This document shows, in pieces, positions 7,657 to 16,135 of a stretch of DNA of 64,000 bases. The stretch lies in NCBI GenBank assembly GCA_030524745.1, contig JAUNGC010000012.1, positions 38,535 through 102,534 on the forward strand, written 5' to 3'. The first letter of the stretch is position 1, and each line of letters begins with the position of its first letter. A program made the position numbers and the translations under genes. The notes under the pieces are model-generated. The model was not told where the DNA came from. It saw only the letters and a list, made by a program, of their open reading frames with translations, and did not search any database. The DNA is from Eubacteriales bacterium. Lineage in GTDB: Bacteria > Bacillota > Clostridia > Lachnospirales > Lachnospiraceae.

Positions 7657-9639
7657 ATGCAAAAAACATTGGGGCTGGATTTTGGACACTGCGAAGTAGC
7701 CATGTCTTTGACAATGGAGGGAAAGAAACCGGAAAATCTGATCCTTGACGGCAATAAAGAAAAAGTGATACCTGCGCAGATTGCTTTGACAGATGCTCAG
7801 ATTCATATGTTGGCTGAGGGAAAATGGGACTGCCAGACGTTGGAAAAACTGGGCGAGATCGCAATTGGTAATGAGGCTGATCCGAAAAACGATGAGAATA
7901 TGGATTCCTGCACCTTTATGTACTTCAAAAAAGCCCCGGCGTTTTTTCAGGAGATTTTTGAGAACAAGGTGCCGCGCGGCGCGTTGATGGCGGCTTATCT
8001 TTATCAGTTGATGAAACAGGTATTTGACTATAATCCTGATTATCTCGATCCGGAAGACCGCGGGAATATCAGCCTGGTGGTTGGATGTCCCACAACACGG
8101 GAATGGACCGGCGAGGAGGAAATGAGACAATATAAGGATCTGATCTGCAGCGCCGTCGGGATTTCCAACGTCAGCATTATTCCGGAGTCCCGTGCCGCCA
8201 TGTTCAGCAGCATTGAAAGCACCCAGTCCTGCATTTCGGCCGGCAACGGCGCGGTGGTTTTCGACTTTGGTTCCTCCACTGCCGACTGTACTTACATGCT
8301 TGCCGGACGCCGGTGCATTGAATATAGCTGGCGTTTGGGCGCGCAGGAAATTGAGTCCCAGATGGCAAACGTTGCATTTGAAGGGCAGAAACCCTCGCTT
8401 CGTTCCCGGATTTATGTCACCAGCCAGTTGCGCAGACAGAAAGAATTATATTATAACGGTTCCTTCGGTCCGAAAGGACAGCGCCTTTTTTATGATACGG
8501 TAGATCGGGACGGACAGGATATCGAGGCATATATCCGTGTCAATGACGAGCAGATGGGGCAGGTCGTCAACGGAGAGGAACATGAGATCGGGATTCTCTG
8601 TGACAGCGATCAATTCCGGGCAGGCACCTGGATGCAGCTATGCCGTGAATTTTTCCGGACGGCAAAGGAGATCATGGACGAGGAAGAACTTCCCTGCGCC
8701 AATATCGTTCTTACCGGCGGAGCCAGCAAGATGGCGTTTGTCCGGAATTTGTGCCGCGAAATTTTCGGGGAGAACGTTAAGATCCATGTGGAAAAAAATC
8801 CGAGTTTCAGCGTCGCCAACGGCTTAGGGTGGGTCAGCGCCATTGATGCGCGGGTGCCCGCCATAGCGGGCAAGACAGAGACGGAAATTTTGTCAAACCG
8901 TAATATTGCGGTGGAAAGTCTGGTGCAGAACATCGCTGCGGAACTGCAGAAGGTGGTGGCGGAAGTTATTTCCCAGACAGCAGATAAATGGGCGGCAGAA
9001 CCGGGTGAACATTCCGTGTCCGAACTGATTGAAATGGCGAAGGCGGAGATGGATACCGGGGAGAGAAGAGAGCAAATTAAGAAGATCATAGACAGTCAAC
9101 TCAATTCCTGGCGGAATTCTTTCCAGGAGGCGGTGCAGAAATGCGTGAATGCAAACAGCGGCGAACTGATGACGGATAAGATTGCTGAGGGCGTCGTTTT
9201 GACGAAGGATGTCTGGAAATATATCAGCGACGATTCGCTTTACGGCAGCGTCAGCCTGGACGACCTTTTAAAAGGCATTAATATGAACGGTCTGCTGAAC
9301 AAGACGCTTCAGGTGGTAGCCGGATACCTCACGATGTGCATCCTTCTTGTGGCCCTGCCGGGTATCGGTCTCTTTGCCTTGCTGGCCGCCTGGCTTGCGG
9401 GAAAACTCACAGGCGACTTTTTAAATCGCCGGAGTATCACGCAGCTTAGGGATCAGGCGCACCGCGAAAGCATGAAGCCCAAGATCAAGAGTTCCGTCAG
9501 CAACGGGAAAGTCCTGAAAGAACTGACGAAATCCGTTTCCGAGCAGTTTAAAGAAATGGAGAAAAACTATTCTGAAATGGTCGGCAATACTGTTCGGATC
9601 GCTTATGAGGTCGTGACCCTGAAGCATTTTCAAATATGA
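7657..9639 (+). CDS. Hsp70/actin-like ATPase with C-terminal membrane hairpin
   Basis: 660 residues, start supported by GCAGGAGG. The N-terminal ~385 residues match the Hsp70/actin ATPase fold: phosphate-1 loop LGLDFGHCEV near residue 5, phosphate-2 VVFDFGSSTAD around 200-210 and the adenosine-binding NIVLTGGASKM at 349-359. No DnaK-type beta-sandwich substrate domain or EEVD-like tail is visible. Instead there is a long helical region (about 400-545), a hydrophobic pair at about 550-585 (GYLTMCILLVALPGIGLFAL) and a charged helical tail. This predicts an Hsp70-like ATPase tethered to the membrane. It overlaps no gene and lies 11 nt before the second AAA+ gene. Its role is unknown; ATP-driven chaperone or filament-like activity is inferred from the fold. 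Confidence 0.8.
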   Translation: MQKTLGLDFGHCEVAMSLTMEGKKPENLILDGNKEKVIPAQIALTDAQIHMLAEGKWDCQTLEKLGEIAIGNEADPKNDENMDSCTFMYFKKAPAFFQEIFENKVPRGALMAAYLYQLMKQVFDYNPDYLDPEDRGNISLVVGCPTTREWTGEEEMRQYKDLICSAVGISNVSIIPESRAAMFSSIESTQSCISAGNGAVVFDFGSSTADCTYMLAGRRCIEYSWRLGAQEIESQMANVAFEGQKPSLRSRIYVTSQLRRQKELYYNGSFGPKGQRLFYDTVDRDGQDIEAYIRVNDEQMGQVVNGEEHEIGILCDSDQFRAGTWMQLCREFFRTAKEIMDEEELPCANIVLTGGASKMAFVRNLCREIFGENVKIHVEKNPSFSVANGLGWVSAIDARVPAIAGKTETEILSNRNIAVESLVQNIAAELQKVVAEVISQTADKWAAEPGEHSVSELIEMAKAEMDTGERREQIKKIIDSQLNSWRNSFQEAVQKCVNANSGELMTDKIAEGVVLTKDVWKYISDDSLYGSVSLDDLLKGINMNGLLNKTLQVVAGYLTMCILLVALPGIGLFALLAAWLAGKLTGDFLNRRSITQLRDQAHRESMKPKIKSSVSNGKVLKELTKSVSEQFKEMEKNYSEMVGNTVRIAYEVVTLKHFQI

Positions 9640-9650
9640 GGTGAGAGTTT

Positions 9651-11462
9651 ATGGCACAAAATGTGGTGGAAAAGGTGCTGCGGCGCTGTGAAAGCGCCCT
9701 GCGTGCCCGCATTCCGATCATTTATATTAAGACGGATTCTGACAGGCTGATTCAGCAGATCGTGGATTCCGACCGGCTGGTGCTGCGCATCCGCAAATTC
9801 GGCGCCATGGGAAAACGTCCGGAACGTGAATACCGGACGGATGAAAACTATGTCAGAGAAAAGCCGGCGAATCATCTGACGGAGGACATTGGTCTGAAAA
9901 AGTCCTGGCTGCTCTGGGATTATCCGCGGATTTGTACATACAAGGTGCCGAAGGAGTGGAAAAATCAGGAAGGCTATGAAGCTTATATTATGGCCCATGA
10001 GGATCCGTGCAGCCGGCAATATGAGATTTTGCAGAACAGCGTAGTTATTCTCTATTCCTCCCAGGTACAACTGTCACCCATGATGCAGGCATATACAGAG
10101 ATCATCGAGGTGGATTATCCCGGCGCGGAAGAAATCCGCAACCTGATTCTGAATATGGCGAAGCTTTTCGGTGACGATTATCTGGAAATAGACGAGATGT
10201 ATCAGAGCCGTCTTTGCAGCGAATTTTCCGGACTGACCACGGATGAGATCGACGTTACCATGCGCAGAATCCTTTCTGTGCCCACGCAGACGCCGTCGGC
10301 TTCTCCGCTGCTTGACGAGGCGGCAGTGATGGACATCATCCGCCGGCGGAAGGAGCAGAAGATGGAAACCAGCGTGCTGGAACTGTGCAAACAGCCCGGC
10401 AGCAGCATCGGCGGGATGGATAAACTCCGCAATTGGCTCAGCGCACAGAAATCCGCGCTGGAAAACGCGGAAATACTGCGCCGCAGGAAAGGCATTCTTC
10501 CGCCCAAGGGCGTGCTGCTGTGCGGTATTCCGGGCTGCGGAAAGTCCGAAGCCGCCAAGCTTACCGCCCAGGAATTCGGCCTGCCGCTTCTGAAAATGGA
10601 CATGGGAAGGCTGATGGATAAATATCAGGGAGAATCAGAGCGGAATATGACGGAAGCCCTGCGCATGGCGGAAGCTATGTCTCCGTGCGTGTTGTGGATT
10701 GATGAATTGGAAAAGGGGTTTGGCGGAGCCGGAACCGACAATGACTCTTCCTCTTTCAAGCGGATGTTTGCCACAATGCTGGGCTGGATGCAGGACAATA
10801 CCAGGCCGGTATTCATTTTTGCAACGGCAAATAACATTGGAGGACTGCCGAAAGAGTTTTTCAGGAGCGGCCGGTTTGACGCTCTTTTTGCGGTGTATCT
10901 TCCGCTGATGCAGGAGTGTGTGCAGATTTTTAAAGCATGTATGAACCGTTATAAATTGGAGAGCGGAGAATCCCTGTTTGAACCCGGTTGCGATGACGAT
11001 GACCTTTTGGAGTATGTGATCGATACCTGCCTGGTATCCCCGAAACGTCCCCGTATTGTTGTCGGGGCGGATATTCAGAAGATCGTGAATATTACTGTCC
11101 GTGGGCTGGGCGGCCAGGAACGGATCAGCCGGAAGCAGTGGCGAACCGCTTTGATCCGCACATGCAGCGATCCTGATGTAGGGGTATACGGGGACGGGGA
11201 AGAAAATGTGGACAGCATTGCCGTCAGTTATTGCAGAATGCTGCGAAAGGGTTTGCAGTCAACCTCCGATCGGGTCTTGTTTTCCACAGAGGATTATCAG
11301 CCCCGGAATGCGAAAGATAAGAAGAATATTCTGGTGAAGTCTGACTCCGACAGCTTTACCAATGCCTATGACAGAGCGGTGTATGATATGCTGCTGGAAC
11401 GGATCAACGAGATGGCCCCGGAAGTGGAGGAAATGGAACGCAGACAGGTGCTGATGAGGTGA
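9651..11462 (+). CDS. AAA+ ATPase, FtsH/Cdc48-like module
   Basis: 603 residues, start at ATG 9651 after GAGGTGAG. The N-terminal ~230 residues look like a RecA/AAA-related fold without a clear Walker A (IIYIKTDSDRLIQQI, SVVILYSSQVQLSP). The AAA module has Walker A GIPGCGKS (292-299), pore-loop region LMDKYQGESERN, Walker B VLWIDELEKG (D351, E352), sensor-1 IFATAN and the FFRSGRFD arginine-finger segment. A C-terminal ~150-residue extension follows. The domain order resembles ATPases with a degenerate D1 and active D2. It is unlike the AAA+ protein at 2787, so the operon encodes two separate motors. Substrate unknown. Confidence 0.85.
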   Translation: MAQNVVEKVLRRCESALRARIPIIYIKTDSDRLIQQIVDSDRLVLRIRKFGAMGKRPEREYRTDENYVREKPANHLTEDIGLKKSWLLWDYPRICTYKVPKEWKNQEGYEAYIMAHEDPCSRQYEILQNSVVILYSSQVQLSPMMQAYTEIIEVDYPGAEEIRNLILNMAKLFGDDYLEIDEMYQSRLCSEFSGLTTDEIDVTMRRILSVPTQTPSASPLLDEAAVMDIIRRRKEQKMETSVLELCKQPGSSIGGMDKLRNWLSAQKSALENAEILRRRKGILPPKGVLLCGIPGCGKSEAAKLTAQEFGLPLLKMDMGRLMDKYQGESERNMTEALRMAEAMSPCVLWIDELEKGFGGAGTDNDSSSFKRMFATMLGWMQDNTRPVFIFATANNIGGLPKEFFRSGRFDALFAVYLPLMQECVQIFKACMNRYKLESGESLFEPGCDDDDLLEYVIDTCLVSPKRPRIVVGADIQKIVNITVRGLGGQERISRKQWRTALIRTCSDPDVGVYGDGEENVDSIAVSYCRMLRKGLQSTSDRVLFSTEDYQPRNAKDKKNILVKSDSDSFTNAYDRAVYDMLLERINEMAPEVEEMERRQVLMR

Positions 11463-11480
11463 TAATATTATGTTAGTGAA

Positions 11481-11765
11481 ATGAAAAATCTGAGCCCCAA
11501 GGTGCGCAGGTGGGTCATGGACTGGTATTTCGGCGCCGGATATCCTGCAGATATCATAGAAGGCGTAACCGTGCAAATGCTTGTGGAAGAAGCAGGGTTA
11601 AAGCCGATGAATGCCTTTATTGCGATGGATTGGCTGATGAAGGATCCGGAAGCGGCGAAGTTTGCGCTGACCCATGTGAAATCCTCTGCAATAGAGGAGG
11701 CGGAAAACACAACGGACATACTCCCGGAAGACTCCGTTCCGGATGAGGCGATTGAGGATGTTTGA
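11481..11765 (+). CDS. Short protein ending the Hsp70/AAA+ operon
   Basis: 94 residues. The ATG at 11481 overlaps (ATGA) the stop of a four-codon open frame that starts at 11470, and the only good ribosome-binding site (GAGGTGAT, 11455-11462) precedes 11470. Initiation here may therefore be by coupling to that minicistron. Residues 1-65 look helical (RRWVMDWYFGAGYPADI) and the tail is acidic. No family recognised. It is the last gene before the terminator at 11878. Confidence 0.5.
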   Translation: MKNLSPKVRRWVMDWYFGAGYPADIIEGVTVQMLVEEAGLKPMNAFIAMDWLMKDPEAAKFALTHVKSSAIEEAENTTDILPEDSVPDEAIEDV

Positions 11766-11877
11766 CAGGGGTTTTGCCGATGATCAGAGGAATTCTACGC
11801 GGCGGGCAAGTATGATATTGAACCGAAGAAAAGATTCATTGACCAAAAGGAACATAAACAGATGCAGTTACATCAGG

Positions 11878-11901
11878 AAGGCCGCGTTAGCGGTCTTTTT
11901 T
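11878..11901 (+). terminator. Rho-independent terminator of the Hsp70/AAA+ operon
   Basis: An 8-bp stem AAGGCCGC/GCGGTCTT (one G-U pair) with a GTTA loop is followed by a T run. It lies about 110 nt after the last gene. The stretch 11766-12097 otherwise holds a promoter candidate at 11911 and a short start-less open frame (11783-11905) that I do not count as a gene. Confidence 0.75.
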
Positions 11902-11910
11902 AATTAAAAC

Positions 11911-11938
11911 TTGTATTTTGCCCGGAAACTGATATACT
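11911..11938 (+). promoter_or_regulatory. Promoter candidate for the Rpn-like gene
   Basis: TTGTAT and TATACT are separated by 16 nt, just after the terminator and about 160 nt before the gene at 12098. Confidence 0.45.
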
Positions 11939-12097
11939 GATTTTAATACCTGTTTTACAGGATGGAATCTGAATCTTTGGAAATTCTGTTACGCCGGAAA
12001 TCATGACATGATCTAATTCCGCGCTTCGTTGATCTTCACCGGGCATTCACCCGTATTTCCAATTCGTTCAGGAAAAATTCAATAAGGAGGGCGATGA

Positions 12098-13099
12098 ATG
12101 GGGAAGAAGAACAATGTTCTTGCCTGGTATCTGAACAAGCCGTCGGTATTTGCGGACTTTTGTAATGGCTGTTTATATGAAGGAGAGAAAACGGTGCTGC
12201 CGGAAGAACTGGCGGAAGTTCAAAAGGCAAATGACGAGGTAATGCGTGACCGGAACGGTAGGCTGTTGAAAAAGGGGCGCGAGAGGGATGTCGTAAAACT
12301 GCTGCGTAAAAATCATCATTTTGTGATGATTGCAGTGGAAAATCAGGACAAGATCAATTACTGTATGCCGCTGCGGTGTATGGAGTACGATGTTGCGGAT
12401 TTCGTAAAACAGCTTCGGAGACTTAAGAACCGCCATAAGGAGGAGGGTGGTCTGGAAACGGCGGAGGAATATTTATCGGGAATGAAAGAGACGGACAGGC
12501 TGATCCCGATTGTGACGATTCTTTTTTATCATGGAAAAGGAAAATGGAACGCGGCCATGCGGTTGAAAGATATGCTGGATCCGATTGGTATGGACCAGAG
12601 ACTGCGGCGGCTTGCGACGGATTACCGGATGAGGGTAGTGAATCTGGAGGATCTGAAAGAAGAATACTTTGAAACGGGCCTACGGGAACTGATCGGAATG
12701 ATGAAGCGCAGGGAAAGTAAGGAAGAAATGAGGAAGTATTATGAGAATAACAGGGAACGTTTTTGTAATATGGACGAAGATACTTACGATTTACTTTGTA
12801 CCATGCTGGATCTCAGGTCGTTGTCGGGGAAAAAGAAAATATACAGAGATGCAGAGAAGGAGACGGTGGATATGTGTAAAGCATTTGACGATTTGGTAAA
12901 AGAAAGCGAAATGCGTGGAGAGGAGCGCGGAAAAAGGCTTGGAGAAAAGCAAGGGGAAAAACGAGGGGAAAAGCGTGGTGAGGAGAAACTCGCCAGCCTG
13001 ATAGAAAAATTAGTGCAGGACGGCAGAATGGCCGATATTTTAGCTGTATCCCAAAATGCGCAGAAGCGTAAAAAAATGTATCAGGAATATGGAATCTGA
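12098..13099 (+). CDS. Rpn-family (PD-(D/E)XK) nuclease/transposase-like protein
   Basis: 333 residues; AAGGAGG lies 7 nt before the ATG. The N-terminal part fits the Rpn/YhgA-like family: a conserved opening (LNKPSVFADFCNGCLYEG), the core HHFVMIAVENQDKINYCMPL, and then LIPIVTILFYHGKG, where such proteins carry the nuclease-fold strands. Members are recombination-promoting nucleases or putative transposases; here the catalytic residues cannot be confirmed by eye. The C-terminus has a charged tandem pattern (GEKQGEKRGEKRGEEK) and a short helical end, as is usual for this family. It is a single gene with its own promoter candidate. A second member is at 26002. Confidence 0.75.
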   Translation: MGKKNNVLAWYLNKPSVFADFCNGCLYEGEKTVLPEELAEVQKANDEVMRDRNGRLLKKGRERDVVKLLRKNHHFVMIAVENQDKINYCMPLRCMEYDVADFVKQLRRLKNRHKEEGGLETAEEYLSGMKETDRLIPIVTILFYHGKGKWNAAMRLKDMLDPIGMDQRLRRLATDYRMRVVNLEDLKEEYFETGLRELIGMMKRRESKEEMRKYYENNRERFCNMDEDTYDLLCTMLDLRSLSGKKKIYRDAEKETVDMCKAFDDLVKESEMRGEERGKRLGEKQGEKRGEKRGEEKLASLIEKLVQDGRMADILAVSQNAQKRKKMYQEYGI

Positions 13100-13296
13100 A
13101 GTATGAGAAGGGGAAGATATTCGGATACCGGCGTTTAGGCTGAAACGGAATCTCGAAACGGAGATAAGCGCTCTTGGCATTTGTTTATGGCAATCGAGGG
13201 TACTTTATGTTATACTCATTACAGAGCCGGCGCACAGCCATAAATAGCCCTGCAAAATCATATACTTAGTAAGATGGAACGAATAAGGAATATGAT

Positions 13297-14631
13297 ATGC
13301 AGTTGGTAAACAGGGTGGTGCAGATACTGTGCGATTTTTTGTGGAGTTTCCCCATGCTCGTGCTTTTGATGGGAACGCATTTGTACTTTACGATTCGTCT
13401 CGGATTCATCCAGAGAAAAGTGCCGCAGGGAATCCGGATGAGTTTTTCAAAAGAGAACAGGGACGGCGAAGGATTTTCGCCATATGCGGCGCTGGCGACG
13501 GCGTTGGCCGCCACGATCGGAACCGGAAATATCGTCGGTATTTCCACGGCGATTGCCATTGGCGGGCCGGGCGCTTTGTTCTGGTGCTGGATCAGCGGAC
13601 TTTTCGGAATGGCGACCTGCTATGCGGAATGCTTTCTGTCGGCAAAGTATCGGGTGCGCGGACCGCAGGGAATGCTGAGCGGGGGTCCGATGTATGTGAT
13701 GGAGCATGTGCTGCACCGGAAGGGCATGGCGGTTCTGTTTGCATTTTTCGCGGTGGTCGCAGCGCTCAGTGTGGGAAGCAGCGTGCAGGCCCATGCGCTG
13801 ACTGCGGCGGTGACAGAGCATATTGACGTATCTCCTCATCTGGTGGGGATTCTGGCAGCGATGCTCGCAGGGAGCGTACTGGTGGGCGGCGCGAAGAAGA
13901 CGGCAAAGGTGTGTACTTATCTGGTGCCTGTCATGAGCCTGATTTATCTGGGCGGCTGCTTTTATGTGATTGTGAAAAATGTTTCATATCTGCCGCAGAC
14001 TTTTCTGGCGATTCTGGGATCGGCTTTTTCTTCCCGATCCTTCATCGGTGGCGTGGCCGGAACGGCGGTAATGACCGGCATACGGGTGGGAATGGCGAAG
14101 GGACTGTTCACCAATGAAGCGGGCATGGGTTCCATGCCGATGACTGCGGCGGCAGCGGACGCGGCTTCTCCGGTGAAGCAGGGCGTTGTTTCCATGACAG
14201 GGATTTTCTGGGACACCATCGTGATGTGCGCGATCACGGGCATTGCAATTTTAAGCGATATGATCCGGAATCCGGCGCCGTACCGCTATGCGTCTGCGGA
14301 TGAATACTGCTTTGTGGCTTTTATGGGACTGCCTTTCGCGGGGGATAAGATGCTTTCCGTCTGTCTGGTGCTGTTTGCGTTTGCGACCATCATCGGATGG
14401 AGTTTTTATGGGGAATGTGCGGCGCGCTATTTGTGGGGAGAGAGAGGAACCAGAGTCTTTGAAGTGGTCTATATGGTTTTTGTGTATCTGGGCTCGGTGC
14501 TGTCCCTGCAACTGGTCTGGAATCTGTCGGATCTGGCAAACGCCTGTATGGCCATACCCAACCTCATTTGTCTGTGGATGCTTCGCAAGGTGATCACGGC
14601 GCAGACCCGCGGGAGTGATAAAATAAAGTGA
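13297..14631 (+). CDS. Sodium:alanine/glycine symporter (AGCS family)
   Basis: 444 residues, multi-pass inner-membrane protein that imports alanine or glycine with Na+. Family signatures are visible: ALATALAATIGTGNIVGIST near residue 65, GPGALFWCWISGLFGM soon after, and KGLFTNEAGMGSMPM in the middle, plus about ten hydrophobic segments. The ATG at 13297 is preceded by AAGGAA. A terminator overlaps its stop codon, so it is monocistronic. A second AGCS gene (51590-53077, minus) is longer and only distantly similar. Confidence 0.9.
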   Translation: MQLVNRVVQILCDFLWSFPMLVLLMGTHLYFTIRLGFIQRKVPQGIRMSFSKENRDGEGFSPYAALATALAATIGTGNIVGISTAIAIGGPGALFWCWISGLFGMATCYAECFLSAKYRVRGPQGMLSGGPMYVMEHVLHRKGMAVLFAFFAVVAALSVGSSVQAHALTAAVTEHIDVSPHLVGILAAMLAGSVLVGGAKKTAKVCTYLVPVMSLIYLGGCFYVIVKNVSYLPQTFLAILGSAFSSRSFIGGVAGTAVMTGIRVGMAKGLFTNEAGMGSMPMTAAAADAASPVKQGVVSMTGIFWDTIVMCAITGIAILSDMIRNPAPYRYASADEYCFVAFMGLPFAGDKMLSVCLVLFAFATIIGWSFYGECAARYLWGERGTRVFEVVYMVFVYLGSVLSLQLVWNLSDLANACMAIPNLICLWMLRKVITAQTRGSDKIK

Positions 14632-14646
14632 AAAGCTTTATTTTTT
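14621..14646 (+). terminator. A/T-rich terminator overlapping the AGCS stop codon
   Basis: AAATAAAG and CTTTATTT form an 8-bp stem with a 7-nt loop, followed by more T residues. The stop codon TGA (14629-14631) lies in the loop. Confidence 0.65.
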
Positions 14647-14692
14647 CGGAAAAATGGTAACGATAAGAAAAAAGATAAAGGAGAGAAAAATT

Positions 14693-15001
14693 ATGGCAAA
14701 ACAATTTACGGCAGCAAATTTTGAAACAGAGGTATTACAGGCGGCGGGGCCTGTATTGGTGGACTTCTGGGCAACCTGGTGTATGCCCTGCAGGATGCAG
14801 GGGCCTGCGATCGATAAGCTTGCGGCGGAAGGCTACAACGTCGGGAAAGTGAATGTGGATGAAGAAAATGAATTGGCGGCTCAGTTTCATGTTATGAACA
14901 TTCCGACTCTGATCATCTTCAAGGGCGGCAAAGAGGTTGACCGCATGGTGGGCACGCAGAGCAGGGATGTTCTGGCGCAGAAGCTGGACAGTTATAAGTA
15001 A
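14693..15001 (+). CDS. Thioredoxin with a WCMPC active site
   Basis: 102 residues, the usual thioredoxin length. The ATG at 14693 follows AAAGGAGAG; the upstream ATG at 14654 lacks a ribosome-binding site. The redox motif is WCMPC (C30, C33) in the context VLVDFWATWCMPCR, and the cis-proline is in MNIPTLIIF. Canonical thioredoxins have WCGPC; Met in place of Gly should shift the redox potential or partner choice. It reduces protein disulfides in the cytoplasm. It is followed after 45 nt by the CbiG-like gene. Confidence 0.9.
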   Translation: MAKQFTAANFETEVLQAAGPVLVDFWATWCMPCRMQGPAIDKLAAEGYNVGKVNVDEENELAAQFHVMNIPTLIIFKGGKEVDRMVGTQSRDVLAQKLDSYK

Positions 15002-15046
15002 AAGTAAAACGGGAAGATAAAGGCGGTTGCAGCGGGGGATTCGGAC

Positions 15047-16078
15047 ATGAAAATCAGCGTCATTTCATTCACAAGAGCCGGTGCTGTCAAAAATCTGGAA
15101 CTTGTCAGAATTTTGCAGGAGAATCATCACCAGGCGGTGAGTTATAGCTGGCATAAATATACGGGAAGAAGGTTGATCCCGTTTAAGTCACTGAAGCTTT
15201 TGTTTCAGGACCTTTGGGAGAATCAGGAAGTCTTTCTGTTTTTATGGGATATGGAGCATGTAGCCGGCGCCGTGATGCCGTGGCTGAAGGAAAAGGGGCA
15301 GGGACCTGCGGTTTTTGTGATGGACGAGGACGGTAAGTTTGTGATCCCCTTTTCCATGGGAAAAACGGAAGGAATGCAGGAATGGTGTACCTGGTTTGCC
15401 CGTCTCGTGAATGCGGCCGCCGTTATTACTTCGCCCCTTCAAAGGGAGGAACGCTTTCTGGCGGATGTGTTTGCGCGGAAAAATCAGCTTCATATACAGG
15501 ATATTTTCCGGATCCGCACGATCGCAGAGAAACTTTTTTTAAAAGAACCCGTGGGCATTTACAGCGATTATCCGATTGACGGCGTACTGCCGGAAGGGCT
15601 GGTCGGAGTGGGTTCTGTGATGAATGGGGATAAGCCGGGGATAACGCCGGATTTGGAAGTCGGAATTTCCATCACGGACGATTGGGAAGCACCTCATTTT
15701 GCAAAGGAATGCAGGATGTTTCCCTGCAATCTGGTGCTGGGAATTGTCTGTCCGGAAGATGTAGAAGTTCAGAACCTGCAGCGTTTTGCGGTCAGCGTGC
15801 TGGCGCAAAATCACCTGTCAAAGGAGCGGGTCTGCGGTCTGTTTTCGGTTCGGGAATTAGCGGATGAAAAAGGACTTCGGATGCTGGCGGACCGGTTGGA
15901 TATTCCCTTTTTTACATATAAAAAGGAACAAATGTCTTCAGAAAAGCAGGAGTTGTCAGAAATGTGCGAAAGCTGCGCTTCTCTGGGAAGCGGCCGGGGA
16001 AAGAAGCTTGTGGGATGCCGGGAACAGGACGGCGTCTATCTGGCTGTATACGAAAAGGATGCAAAACTCAGCTTCTGA
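15047..16078 (+). CDS. cbiG: CbiG-like (cobalt-precorrin 5A hydrolase family) protein
   Basis: 343 residues. The N-terminus (MKISVISFTRAGAVKNLEL), the central segment (GIYSDYPIDGVLPEG) and the C-terminal domain (VLGIVCPEDVEVQNLQ, then LADRLDIPFFTYKKEQM) match the three-part layout of CbiG, which opens the delta-lactone ring of cobalt-precorrin 5A in anaerobic B12 synthesis. The usual C-terminal glycine-rich opening is altered here (LGIVC instead of an LGIGC-type motif). No other cobalamin gene lies in the window, so it may be a stray copy, a diverged paralogue or an incompletely assembled pathway. Family assignment is fairly sure, activity is not. Confidence 0.65.
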   Translation: MKISVISFTRAGAVKNLELVRILQENHHQAVSYSWHKYTGRRLIPFKSLKLLFQDLWENQEVFLFLWDMEHVAGAVMPWLKEKGQGPAVFVMDEDGKFVIPFSMGKTEGMQEWCTWFARLVNAAAVITSPLQREERFLADVFARKNQLHIQDIFRIRTIAEKLFLKEPVGIYSDYPIDGVLPEGLVGVGSVMNGDKPGITPDLEVGISITDDWEAPHFAKECRMFPCNLVLGIVCPEDVEVQNLQRFAVSVLAQNHLSKERVCGLFSVRELADEKGLRMLADRLDIPFFTYKKEQMSSEKQELSEMCESCASLGSGRGKKLVGCREQDGVYLAVYEKDAKLSF

Positions 16079-16135
16079 GAAATACAGGAAAGGAACGGGG
16101 CGGAAAGCGGCGGCTGTTCTGCCTGCGGTAATGAT

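Noticed and set aside
11783-11905. Start-less open stretch reading EEFYAAGKYDIEPKK
   Set aside because: It reads like a protein tail but has no start codon, and it runs through the terminator. It may be a remnant but cannot be supported.
13188-13216. Promoter TGGCAA...TATACT before the first AGCS gene
   Set aside because: The -35 match is poor (about half of consensus), so it is not listed as a feature, although TATACT at 13211 may be a -10.
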